Shown piece by piece: positions 1 to 6,659 of a stretch of 8,391 nt of DNA (positions within the stretch are counted from its first letter, which is position 1; every line of letters begins with the position of its first letter). The notes beneath the pieces were generated by a model that saw only the letters and a program-made list of their open reading frames with translations, had not been told where the DNA came from and did not search any database. Source of the DNA: an uncultured Sphingomonadaceae bacterium. Its GTDB lineage: Bacteria > Pseudomonadota > Alphaproteobacteria > Sphingomonadales > Sphingomonadaceae. A program made the translations under genes and the position numbers. The stretch is taken from the NCBI GenBank assembly GCA_938003725.1, contig CALKXX010000047.1:1-8391 (forward strand), read 5' to 3'.

Positions 1-132
1 TTCCAGTTTTTCCAGCGTTCGGCCCGTCACAACAACCTTTGCGCCCGCCGCCGCCAGTGCCAGCGCTATCCCCTGACCGACGCCCTGCCCTCCGCCAGTA
101 ACCAACGCGACCTTGCCTTCAAACTGTGTCAT
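1..132 (-). CDS. Short-chain dehydrogenase/reductase, N-terminal part (runs off left edge)
   Basis: Only the first 44 codons lie in the window. The ATG is at 132-130, with a good ribosome binding site (GGAGAAG, 135-141 on the minus strand) just upstream. The visible residues begin MTQFEGKVALVTGG and contain the cofactor-binding motif TGxxxGxG (T12 to G19), followed by an Ala-rich helix and the second beta strand ending in VVVTGR. This is the classical start of an NAD(P)-dependent SDR. Arg38 after the second strand hints weakly at NADP(H) preference. The catalytic Ser-Tyr-Lys residues are beyond the edge, so the substrate cannot be read. The gene is divergent from the flavin oxidoreductase/ketosteroid dehydrogenase pair and shares its control region. 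By context it may be a hydroxysteroid dehydrogenase, but that is inference; a 3-oxoacyl reductase-like or side-chain beta-oxidation role is equally possible. Confidence 0.9.
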   Translation of the reverse strand, partial: MTQFEGKVALVTGGGQGVGQGIALALAAAGAKVVVTGRTLEKLE

Positions 133-180
133 ATCTTCTCCATCTGCGATATTCGTAAATTATCCGCTTTGTTTTTACGC

Positions 181-213
181 ATTATATTGACAAATTTCCA
201 TAAAAAACGTCAA
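181..213 (-). promoter_or_regulatory. Possible sigma-70-like promoter for the leftward SDR gene
   Basis: On the minus strand a perfect TATAAT lies at 186-181, and a TTGACG -35-like hexamer lies at 213-208. The spacer is 21 bp, longer than the preferred 16-18 bp, so the pairing is weak and would probably need an activator or another -35. The -10 ends about 48 bp upstream of the SDR start codon. The region is AT-rich compared with the flanking genes, as expected for a control region. It overlaps the rightward promoter-like element and the inverted repeat at 177-219. Confidence 0.3.
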
Positions 214-215
214 AT
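187..215 (+). promoter_or_regulatory. Possible sigma-70-like promoter for the rightward flavin oxidoreductase-kstD unit
   Basis: A perfect TTGACA is at 187-192, followed after a 17-bp spacer by TCAAAT (210-215), which matches four of six positions of the -10 consensus. The element sits 27 bp before the GTG start of the next gene, so the leader would be about 20 nt and include the ribosome binding site at 228-232. It is read by eye only. It physically overlaps the leftward promoter-like element, so the two could be mutually exclusive or jointly controlled. Confidence 0.35.
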
Positions 216-227
216 GCGTTAAAATTT

Positions 228-232
228 GGAGA
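228..232 (+). promoter_or_regulatory. Ribosome binding site that fixes a GTG start
   Basis: GGAGA lies nine bases before the GTG at 242. No ATG or TTG occurs in frame between the upstream stop (TGA at 188-190) and this GTG. The first in-frame ATG downstream is codon 31, which would remove the conserved N-terminal part of the flavin-binding barrel. The GTG start is therefore preferred. Confidence 0.75.
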
Positions 233-241
233 CTCATAACT

Positions 242-1471
242 GTGCCTGATAGACATGACGCATTTTCACCACTGAAAATCGGTCCACTTACGTTACGCAA
301 CCGCTTTGTTAAGTCCGCAACTAACGAGGGTATGGCCAAAGGTGGCCTGGTCACGAAGGGCCTGGCAAAATTCCATGAACGCGTGGCCGAGGGTGGTGCT
401 GCAATGTCCACTGTTGCCTATTGCGCCACTTCACCCGATGGGCGCACTTTTGTCGATCAGGCAATTCTTGATGATGCATCGATGAATGATTTTCGCGCGC
501 TGACAGATGCGATTCATAAACATGGTGCCGCCGCTTGCGCCCAAGTAACCCATGCGGGCAGTTTTACGTTTCTTGATAAAGACACGCTCAAATCTGCCCG
601 CCCGCTCTCTGCCAGCGGGGGCTTTAACAAAACCGGTATTGCGTCGGGTCGGTTTTTTAAAAAGCGAATGAACCGGGATGAAATGGATGCAATGACCAAT
701 GAGTTCGTCGCGGCATGTGTTCGCGCGAAAGAGTCAGGCTTTGATGCAGTGGAGCTGCATATGGGGCATGGATATTTTCTGAGCCAGTTTGTCTCCAAAC
801 TCTATAACAAACGCCGCGACGCCTATGGCGGAGATATTGACAAACGCTTGAACTATCCGTCGGAAATTCTTCAAAAAACACTCGATGCAGTCGGCAAGGA
901 TATTGCAGTTATCGTAAAATATTCGATGACCGATGGGTTGAAAGGCAATCAGATTGAAGACGGCATTGCGATCGCAAAGCGTCTGAAAGCGGAAGGCGCA
1001 CATATGGCGGTGCTCTCCAACGGTATGAATATAGAATCGATCACACATATGTTTGGCTCGTCTTTGCCGGAATCTGATGCTCGCCCCGCAAACGTGCTGA
1101 TCGCACTGGCGATGTGGGCGCAAAGAATGGCCGCCCCTAAAAATGTCGTGTTCCATGAAAACTATCTACGCGACCTGGCAGTGCAAGTGCGCGCGGCAGT
1201 AGATATGCCGCTAGCCTATTTAGGCGGCGTGCAATCGCTGGAAGGTGTGGACTTAGCCATGGAAGACGGCTTTGATGCCATCGCTATGGGTCGTGCCTTG
1301 ATATTTGATCCTAATTTTGTGAACGACCTTCGCGCTGGCAGCGTAACGCAATCGGGTTGCACAGCTTGCAATCGCTGCGTTACAATGATGTATTCACCTG
1401 GCGGCACAAGCTGCATTGAATCGCGTATCAAACCAGATCCCAAATTGAACAAAATCGGAGCCGCCGCATGA
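242..1471 (+). CDS. Old Yellow Enzyme-like NADH:flavin oxidoreductase (single domain, C-terminal cysteine cluster)
   Basis: A 409-residue FMN-type TIM-barrel protein of the OYE / 2,4-dienoyl-CoA reductase N-terminal family. The N-terminus has the family pattern PLKIGPLTLRNRFVKSA (10-26). An active-site segment with H173, H176 and Y178 (HMGHGYFLSQF) is followed by YGG (195-197). The FMN phosphate-binding end has LGG (327-329) and AMGRALIFDP (348-357). Cysteines C373, C376, C379 and C391 form C-x2-C-x2-C-x11-C, resembling the 4Fe-4S ligands of dienoyl-CoA reductases with slightly different spacing. The C-terminal FAD and NAD domains of dienoyl-CoA reductase and BaiCD (about 640-670 residues) are absent. 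It overlaps the delta-1-dehydrogenase gene by ATGA, so the two are probably translationally coupled. The likely role is reduction or reverse oxidation of an enone, plausibly a steroid one. The substrate is inference; the family call is solid. Confidence 0.88.
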   Translation: MPDRHDAFSPLKIGPLTLRNRFVKSATNEGMAKGGLVTKGLAKFHERVAEGGAAMSTVAYCATSPDGRTFVDQAILDDASMNDFRALTDAIHKHGAAACAQVTHAGSFTFLDKDTLKSARPLSASGGFNKTGIASGRFFKKRMNRDEMDAMTNEFVAACVRAKESGFDAVELHMGHGYFLSQFVSKLYNKRRDAYGGDIDKRLNYPSEILQKTLDAVGKDIAVIVKYSMTDGLKGNQIEDGIAIAKRLKAEGAHMAVLSNGMNIESITHMFGSSLPESDARPANVLIALAMWAQRMAAPKNVVFHENYLRDLAVQVRAAVDMPLAYLGGVQSLEGVDLAMEDGFDAIAMGRALIFDPNFVNDLRAGSVTQSGCTACNRCVTMMYSPGGTSCIESRIKPDPKLNKIGAAA

Positions 1472-3153
1472 ATTGGGACAAGGAAGTCGACATTCTTGTC
1501 ATTGGCTCCGGCGCTGGCGGGCTGCTCTCCGCATTGGTCGCTGCTAATAACAATGCAGATGTTCTCATCGTCGAAAAAGAGAAACTGTGGGGCGGCACAT
1601 CCGCCACATCGGGCGCAGGTATTTGGATTCCCGATAGCGACAATGCCAAGGCCGCTGGGTTCGACGACGATACCGAAGATGCGTTTAAATATGTCCGTGC
1701 CCTTTCCGCTGATAATGTTCCCGATGACAATATTCGTGCCTATGTCGAAAATGCATCCGACATGCTGCGCTGGATGCAGGAAAAAGCGCCCGTGGGTTAC
1801 ATCGCCTATCCCTATCCGGATTATCATGCCGAAAATCCCGGCGGCAGCCCAACCGGATATCGCACCCATTTGCCGCTACCGATGGAAGGGAAATATACGC
1901 ATCCTTCGATAAAGACCATGCGCCACCCCTCAACAGCGGCGAGCCTTTTTGGCTATATAAATTGGGATATTACAGAGGCCTATACCTTCCTGTTCCGGCC
2001 AAGATTCTGGTGGATGACGTTGGCACGAATGCTGGCTAACTATTGGCTCGATCTGCCGTTCCGCTTCACTTCGGACAAGGATCGCCGTTTAACACAGGGC
2101 AATGCGTTGGTCGGCGGTCTGCGGATGGCGCTCAATGAAAAAGACGTACCGCTCTGGCTCGAAAGCCCGATGGAAGAGCTCATTAAAGAAAAAGGCAAAA
2201 TTGTCGGCGCGGTAATTGGTCAGAACGGCAAGAACATTCACATTCGCGCGCGCAAAGGCGTCATTTTGGCGGCCGGCGGTTTCGATAAAAACCAAGAGAT
2301 GCGTGAGGAAAATGCACCACTCTATCAGAGCGCTGAATATTCGGGCGGCACATCGGGAAACACGGGTGATAGCATCCGCGCAGGTGCTTCGATTGGTGCA
2401 GAGACGATGAACATGCATTCAGCCTGGGCTGCGCCCGTCTGGTATGTGCCTGGCGAAAACGGCGGGCGCCTATGCTCGATGGAGCGCGCATTGCCCGGTG
2501 GCATCATGGTCAATCAAAATGGCGAACGCTATCTCAACGAAGCGGCCTCCTATCATATCGTTGGGCAGCAAATGGCCCAGCGCGCATTGGATCACGGCGA
2601 TGCCAACCCGACATGGTTTGTCTTTGATGCCGACTATCGCCGCAAATATCCCGCTGGCCCATTGCTTCCCGTCATTCCCGACTGGCTGCAAGAAGGCCCC
2701 GTGCAACTGATCATGAAAAAGGCGAAGACCCTGTCTGAACTGGCCGCACAGATTGATGTCGACCCAGCGGTACTCGAAGCAACGGTTTCGCGCTTCAACG
2801 AAAATGCAGCCAAGGGCGAAGATCCCGATTTTCAACGCGGTGAAGCCGCCTATGACAAGATGTATGGCGACCCCGGCGTCACGCCCAATCCCTGCCTCGC
2901 ACCAATCGATAAAGGCCCCTATTATGCGATGCCGATCTATCCGGGTGATATTGGGACCAATGGCGGCCTTAAAACCGATGCAAAAGCGCGGGTACTTAGT
3001 GACAAAGGCAAGCCGATTGGCGGGTTGTACGCTATCGGAAACAACGCTGCATCATCCATGGGGGAAAGCTATCCCGGCGCGGGCGTGACCATCGGCCCTG
3101 CATTGACATTCGGTTATATCGCTGCGCGCGATGCGCTGGGTGTGAATGACTGA
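1468..3153 (+). CDS. kstD: 3-Ketosteroid delta-1-dehydrogenase (FAD)
   Basis: A 561-residue flavoprotein that introduces the C1-C2 double bond into ring A of 3-ketosteroids, a prerequisite for B-ring opening. The FAD-binding motif GSGAGG is at 13-18, followed by the acidic end of the second strand (E36) and GGTSATSGAGIWIP (42-55). A second flavin contact is AAGGF (268-272). From memory of Rhodococcus KSTD1 (Tyr119, Tyr318, Tyr487, Gly491), the equivalents are Y119 in YPDYH, Y362 in NEAASYHIVG, and Y535 and G539 in SYPGAGVTIGP; all four are present. The protein is about 50 residues longer than KSTD1, mostly from an aromatic, hydrophobic insertion near 145-205. The ATG overlaps the upstream stop by four bases, with CGGAG at 1456-1460 as ribosome binding site. 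No signal peptide is visible. The comamonad counterpart is TesH. Confidence 0.88.
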   Translation: MNWDKEVDILVIGSGAGGLLSALVAANNNADVLIVEKEKLWGGTSATSGAGIWIPDSDNAKAAGFDDDTEDAFKYVRALSADNVPDDNIRAYVENASDMLRWMQEKAPVGYIAYPYPDYHAENPGGSPTGYRTHLPLPMEGKYTHPSIKTMRHPSTAASLFGYINWDITEAYTFLFRPRFWWMTLARMLANYWLDLPFRFTSDKDRRLTQGNALVGGLRMALNEKDVPLWLESPMEELIKEKGKIVGAVIGQNGKNIHIRARKGVILAAGGFDKNQEMREENAPLYQSAEYSGGTSGNTGDSIRAGASIGAETMNMHSAWAAPVWYVPGENGGRLCSMERALPGGIMVNQNGERYLNEAASYHIVGQQMAQRALDHGDANPTWFVFDADYRRKYPAGPLLPVIPDWLQEGPVQLIMKKAKTLSELAAQIDVDPAVLEATVSRFNENAAKGEDPDFQRGEAAYDKMYGDPGVTPNPCLAPIDKGPYYAMPIYPGDIGTNGGLKTDAKARVLSDKGKPIGGLYAIGNNAASSMGESYPGAGVTIGPALTFGYIAARDALGVND

Positions 3154-3226
3154 ATTTTTGCAGAAACCTGCGACATCAAAGATGATCAAGCTTTAGAAAG
3201 AACGTTACCACTTCAATCTAGGGGCC
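3154..3226. other. Convergent intergenic gap without a clear terminator
   Basis: These 73 bases separate two genes that end towards each other. The best hairpin is GCAG-aaac-CTGC (about 3158-3169), with only four pairs. It is preceded by a T run, so in neither direction is a stable stem followed by a U tract. A GGGGCCC palindrome (3221-3227) abuts the stop of the minus-strand gene. No small open reading frame or RNA gene was recognised. Confidence 0.5.
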
Positions 3227-4684
3227 CTATCCCGCCGCCATCCGCCCGGCCTGTCGCCCAAAGAATGTACAGTCGGCAAGGCTCATCCCCGATGAATATC
3301 CGTGCCCCCAAGCGGGTAGACCGCTAGTGCAGCGGCCCGCAGCGAAAAGGCCGGAAATAGGTGCGCCGGTGCGGTCCAGCACTTCTCCATTGATGGAAGT
3401 TTTTAATCCGCCCAATGTAAAGAAGCTAAAATAACTGGTTTGAAAATTCAGTTCGAGCGCAACGAACGGCCCTTGATCGAGCGGCGTCAAAACTGGTTGA
3501 CGTTTATCAAAAAGCGGATCGCGGCCTTCCTTTGCATGTTTGTTATAGAAGTGCATTGTCGCGGCCAAAGTGCCTTGCGTCATATCCAGTTCCGCTTCAA
3601 CTTCTGCCCATGTCTCACCGGTTCCAGCTATCGTCATTCGGGCGAATTCCGCTGGCTCGGAAAAATGCGCCACGTCCAACAGCAAATAGACTTTACCGCC
3701 CGATTGATCGACCATCGTGCGCGACACCCGGCCATGATAACAATCCTCGTTTATAAATCGCTGCCCCTGCACATTGACGAATACGCCGCTGGCCTGAGGT
3801 TCAGGAATTGTCCAAGGGCAAGTCGTGAAAAACTGATCCATATGAATAGCATCGCCGCCGGCACCGACGCCAAGATTGATACCCGTGCCATCATCCTGAT
3901 CACCGATGGGATCATTTATCTTAAATGTCTCGGGACAGTATTTGCGCCGCATTTCCTCGTTCATCACAAAGCCGCCAGTCGCCAGAATAACGCCTTTCGA
4001 TGCCCGCACAAATGTCTCTTTGCCATCGATCTTAAAGACCGCGCCAACGATATGTTCGCCATCTTGAACAAGGCCCAGCGCTCGGGCATCGACATGCACA
4101 TCGACGCCCAACTGACGCACTTTCGCTTCCAATATGTCGACCAAGGGGCGGCCGCCGCCCCAACCCATATGCTGGATAACATGGCCGCGCGGCGCCGGTT
4201 TCGCCTGATCGCAAAAGGGCGCCGCCGCCTCACTCCCCGACCAGATCAACGTGCTGTCATCCGTCGGTTCAATATGTTTCCCGGCCAAATAATTTCCGCG
4301 ATAGGGAACACCCTGCGCTTTCAACCACGCAAAATGGTCGAGCGACTTTTCGGCATATAGATCACATTTTGCCTCGTCGACACAAGGCCCACCGGCCATT
4401 TTTAGATAGGCTGCAAAATCCTCGGTTCTATCTTCAAAACCGGCATCACGTTGTACTTCGGTGCCGCCATTTCCGCCGATATAAATTTCACCGCCCGATA
4501 GACCAGATGCGCCGCCGCTACCGGAATTGCGTTCAAAGAGCGCAACTTTGGAACCCGCTTCGGCTGCTTCAATAGCGGCACATGCACCGGCTGCTCCGAA
4601 ACCAATGATGACGATATCCGTATCCAAATCCCATGCCGAAACGTCGCTTGCTGGAACAGGTTTGTGCAGCGAAATATTAGCCAT
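3227..4684 (-). CDS. kst4D: 3-Ketosteroid delta-4-(5alpha)-dehydrogenase-like flavoprotein
   Basis: A 485-residue FAD enzyme of the fumarate reductase/ketosteroid dehydrogenase superfamily, close in length to the Rhodococcus delta-4-(5alpha) enzyme. It would place the C4-C5 double bond in 5alpha-3-ketosteroids. The FAD motif GFGAAG (28-33) is followed by E51 at the second strand end and SGGEIYIGG (63-71), with ATGGF at 235-239. From memory, the Rhodococcus delta-4 enzyme uses Tyr319, Tyr466 and Ser468. Here Y316 (NEDCYHGR), Y463 and S465 (HGYSSGMSLAD) fall at the same constant offset of minus three, and the C-terminal FFGR signature is present (474-477). It is the last gene of the leftward operon, starting six bases after the aldolase stop. 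Its AAGG ribosome binding site lies in the last aldolase codons. The comamonad equivalent is TesI. A generic flavoprotein reductase is less likely. Confidence 0.8.
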   Translation of the reverse strand: MANISLHKPVPASDVSAWDLDTDIVIIGFGAAGACAAIEAAEAGSKVALFERNSGSGGASGLSGGEIYIGGNGGTEVQRDAGFEDRTEDFAAYLKMAGGPCVDEAKCDLYAEKSLDHFAWLKAQGVPYRGNYLAGKHIEPTDDSTLIWSGSEAAAPFCDQAKPAPRGHVIQHMGWGGGRPLVDILEAKVRQLGVDVHVDARALGLVQDGEHIVGAVFKIDGKETFVRASKGVILATGGFVMNEEMRRKYCPETFKINDPIGDQDDGTGINLGVGAGGDAIHMDQFFTTCPWTIPEPQASGVFVNVQGQRFINEDCYHGRVSRTMVDQSGGKVYLLLDVAHFSEPAEFARMTIAGTGETWAEVEAELDMTQGTLAATMHFYNKHAKEGRDPLFDKRQPVLTPLDQGPFVALELNFQTSYFSFFTLGGLKTSINGEVLDRTGAPISGLFAAGRCTSGLPAWGHGYSSGMSLADCTFFGRQAGRMAAG

Positions 4685-4690
4685 TGGATT

Positions 4691-5722
4691 TTAGCCTTCT
4701 TTGGATTTGACCATATCAAGGGCGACATCAACAATCATGTCCTCCTGTCCGCCCACCATTTTGCGGCGACCAAGTTCCACCAGTATCTCACGGGTATCAA
4801 GGCCATAATCCTTGGCCGCTTTTTCAGCATGGAGCAGGAAGCTGGAATATACACCAGCATAGCCAAGCGCCAATGTTTCGCGATCCACGCGCACCGGGCG
4901 TACTTGCAAGGGACGAACCAAGTCTTCGGCAGCGTCCATCAGCATCATGACATCACAGCCATGGTTCCAGCCTTTACGTTCAATCGCAGCGATAAATACT
5001 TCCAGCGGCGCATTACCCGCGCCCGCGCCCATACCGGTCAGGCTGGCATCGATACGCACCGCGCCTTCCTGAGCCGCCACGATCGAATTTGCCGTACCCA
5101 ATGAAAGATTGTGATGCGCGTGCATGCCGCGCTGTGTTTCGGGTTTCAGTATTTTGTCATAGGCGCGCAAACGATCGCGAACCCCGTCCATATCAAGCGC
5201 GCCGCCGCTATCGGTGACATAGACGCAATGCGCGCCATAGCTTTCCATCAGCAAAGCTTGCTGTGCCAAAATATCTGGCTCGATCATGTGGCTCATCATA
5301 AGGAAGCCGGAAACATCCATGCCCAGATCACGCGCGATACCAATATGCTGTTTTGAGACATCCGCCTCTGTACAATGCGTGGCGACGCGCACCGAACGGA
5401 CACCCAGATCATAGGCGCGGCGCAACTCTTCCTCCGTTCCAACGCCGGGTAAAATCAGCGTCGTGAGAACCGAATTCTCGAGAACCTCTGCAACGGCCTC
5501 TAGCCATTCCCAATCCGTATGCGCGCCAAAACCATAATTGAAACTGGCCCCGTTCAGGCCATCACCATGCGCGACTTCAATCGCGTCAACACCCGCATCG
5601 TCAAGCGCCTTGGCGATATCACGGACATGATCGATACCGTACATATGACGGATAGCATGCATCCCATCGCGCAGGGTGACATCCTGAATGTAGAGCTTGT
5701 CCTTGTCGACATCGAAACTCAT
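4691..5722 (-). CDS. tesG: 4-Hydroxy-2-oxovalerate/oxohexanoate aldolase (HsaF/DmpG/BphI family)
   Basis: A 343-residue metal-dependent TIM-barrel class II aldolase that splits 4-hydroxy-2-oxoacids into pyruvate and an aldehyde. The active-site sequence VTLRDGMHA gives R18, D19 and H22, equivalent to Arg17, Asp18 and His21 of DmpG. The metal ligands H201 and H203 (GMHAHHNLSLG) and Y292 match DmpG His200, His202 and Tyr291 with the same shift of one. Length and motifs are complete. The ATG overlaps the stop of the aldehyde dehydrogenase gene by four bases (ATGA, 5719-5722). This fits the known aldolase-dehydrogenase complex, in which the aldehyde passes through an internal channel. In the steroid pathway the substrate is 4-hydroxy-2-oxohexanoate, giving propanal; other meta-cleavage pathways give acetaldehyde. 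The sequence alone does not decide between them. Confidence 0.95.
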   Translation of the reverse strand: MSFDVDKDKLYIQDVTLRDGMHAIRHMYGIDHVRDIAKALDDAGVDAIEVAHGDGLNGASFNYGFGAHTDWEWLEAVAEVLENSVLTTLILPGVGTEEELRRAYDLGVRSVRVATHCTEADVSKQHIGIARDLGMDVSGFLMMSHMIEPDILAQQALLMESYGAHCVYVTDSGGALDMDGVRDRLRAYDKILKPETQRGMHAHHNLSLGTANSIVAAQEGAVRIDASLTGMGAGAGNAPLEVFIAAIERKGWNHGCDVMMLMDAAEDLVRPLQVRPVRVDRETLALGYAGVYSSFLLHAEKAAKDYGLDTREILVELGRRKMVGGQEDMIVDVALDMVKSKEG

Positions 5723-6648
5723 GCCGCCATCCTCTTTTCAGCGAGCAACTCGCCGGTTGCCTTGGCCGCCGCCGTCATAATGTCGAGATTTCCCGAATAG
5801 GGCGGCAGATAATCCCCTGCCCCTTCGACTTCGAGGAAGACGCTGGTTTTGATGCCGGTAAATTCACCCTGCCCGGGAATCTTGAGCGGATTATTGTCAC
5901 CGACCCGCTCAAACTGTACTTCCTGCTTCAGCCGGTAACCAGGTACATAGGACTGCACCTTTTCAACCATTGCTTCGACTGATGCGCGAATTTCATCTTC
6001 ATTCGCGCCTTCGGAAAGCGTGAATATGGTATCGCGCATAATCATGGGCGGTTCGGCGGGGTTGAGAATGATGATCGCTTTGCCGCGCGTAGCACCGCCA
6101 ACTTGTTCGATCCCGCGCTTGGTGGTGCGGGTGAATTCGTCGATATTCGCGCGCGTTCCCGGACCGGCGGAACGCGAGGAAACAGACGCGACAATTTCAG
6201 CATAATGCACGTTCGCCACCTGACTGACGGCTGCCACGATAGGAATCGTAGCCTGCCCGCCACATGTGACCATATTCACATTGGGTTGATCGAGATGCTC
6301 CGTCATGTTCACCGGCGGGATTGTAAATGGTCCGATTGCGGCCGGCGTCAAATCAACCACCTGAATACCATCAGCGCGCAATGCTTCATCATGCAGTTTA
6401 TGCGCATAAGCCGAAGTCGCATCAAAGGCGATGCCGATATCTTTATAACAATCCATCGCTTTTAGGCCGTCTATGCCTTCATGCGTCGTGGCAATTCCGC
6501 GCTCACGCGCCATTGCCAGCCCTTCGCTATCCGGGTCGATACCCACGACTACCGCCAGTTCCATATTCTGTGGATATTTGATCATCTTCATCATCAAATC
6601 GGTGCCGATATTGCCGGACCCGATAATCGCTGCCTTAACTTTGGTCAT
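5719..6648 (-). CDS. tesF: Acetaldehyde/propanal dehydrogenase, CoA-acylating (HsaG/DmpF/BphJ family)
   Basis: A 309-residue enzyme that oxidises the aldehyde made by the partner aldolase to acetyl-CoA or propionyl-CoA using NAD+. The Rossmann motif GSGNIGTDLM is at 10-19. The catalytic cysteine is C129 in VTCGGQATIP, equivalent to Cys132 of DmpF. The region near 160-170 (SSRSAGPGTR) and N290 in the C-terminal part (SGNLDIMTAAA) are family signatures. Length is normal. The ribosome binding site GAGGG (6655-6659) overlaps the stop of the hydratase gene, six bases before the ATG. The downstream aldolase gene is joined by an ATGA overlap, consistent with equal production of the two subunits of the channelling complex. 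Whether it prefers propanal (steroids) or acetaldehyde (simple aromatics) cannot be read directly. Confidence 0.95.
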   Translation of the reverse strand: MTKVKAAIIGSGNIGTDLMMKMIKYPQNMELAVVVGIDPDSEGLAMARERGIATTHEGIDGLKAMDCYKDIGIAFDATSAYAHKLHDEALRADGIQVVDLTPAAIGPFTIPPVNMTEHLDQPNVNMVTCGGQATIPIVAAVSQVANVHYAEIVASVSSRSAGPGTRANIDEFTRTTKRGIEQVGGATRGKAIIILNPAEPPMIMRDTIFTLSEGANEDEIRASVEAMVEKVQSYVPGYRLKQEVQFERVGDNNPLKIPGQGEFTGIKTSVFLEVEGAGDYLPPYSGNLDIMTAAAKATGELLAEKRMAA

Positions 6649-6654
6649 TTTGTT

Positions 6655-6659
6655 CCCTC
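6655..6659 (-). promoter_or_regulatory. Ribosome binding site of tesF overlapping the tesE stop codon
   Basis: On the minus strand the hydratase stop TGA (6660-6658) is read directly into GAGGG, six bases before the tesF ATG. The arrangement TGAGGGAACAAAATG lets a terminating ribosome feed re-initiation at tesF. Confidence 0.7.

Larger units (their letters stand above)
177..219. promoter_or_regulatory. Imperfect inverted repeat, candidate operator
   Basis: The left half-site is ACGCAT (177-182), four bases, then TTGAC (187-191). The right half-site is GTCAA (209-213) directly followed by ATGCGT (214-219). The halves are exact reverse complements except for the four extra bases TATA in the left arm. 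Seventeen AT-rich bases separate them. The repeat spans both promoter-like elements in the divergent intergenic region, which is where a transcription factor controlling both units would bind. No regulator gene is visible in the window, so the partner is unknown, and the symmetry could be fortuitous. Confidence 0.35.

Noticed and set aside
175..411. A 78-codon minus-strand frame spanning the divergent control region
   Set aside because: It overlaps the start of the OYE-like gene in antisense and crosses the promoter region, with no ribosome binding site or recognisable motif.
1216..1869. A 217-codon minus-strand frame across the OYE-kstD junction
   Set aside because: It is antisense to the ends of two well-supported genes, and its composition (repeated Ile, Gly, Cys) has no family pattern; it is a shadow frame.
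3158..3169. GCAG-aaac-CTGC hairpin after kstD as a terminator
   Set aside because: The stem has only four pairs and there is no downstream T run on either strand; the T run precedes the stem on the plus strand.
3440..4360. A 306-codon open frame on the plus strand opposite the delta-4-dehydrogenase
   Set aside because: It lies entirely antisense to a gene with clear FAD and catalytic motifs, shows no recognisable domain, is rich in His, Arg and Ile as antisense frames often are, and has no convincing ribosome binding site.
4664..5104. A 146-codon plus-strand frame opposite the aldolase gene
   Set aside because: It is antisense to a complete aldolase with all catalytic residues, and no protein family is recognised.
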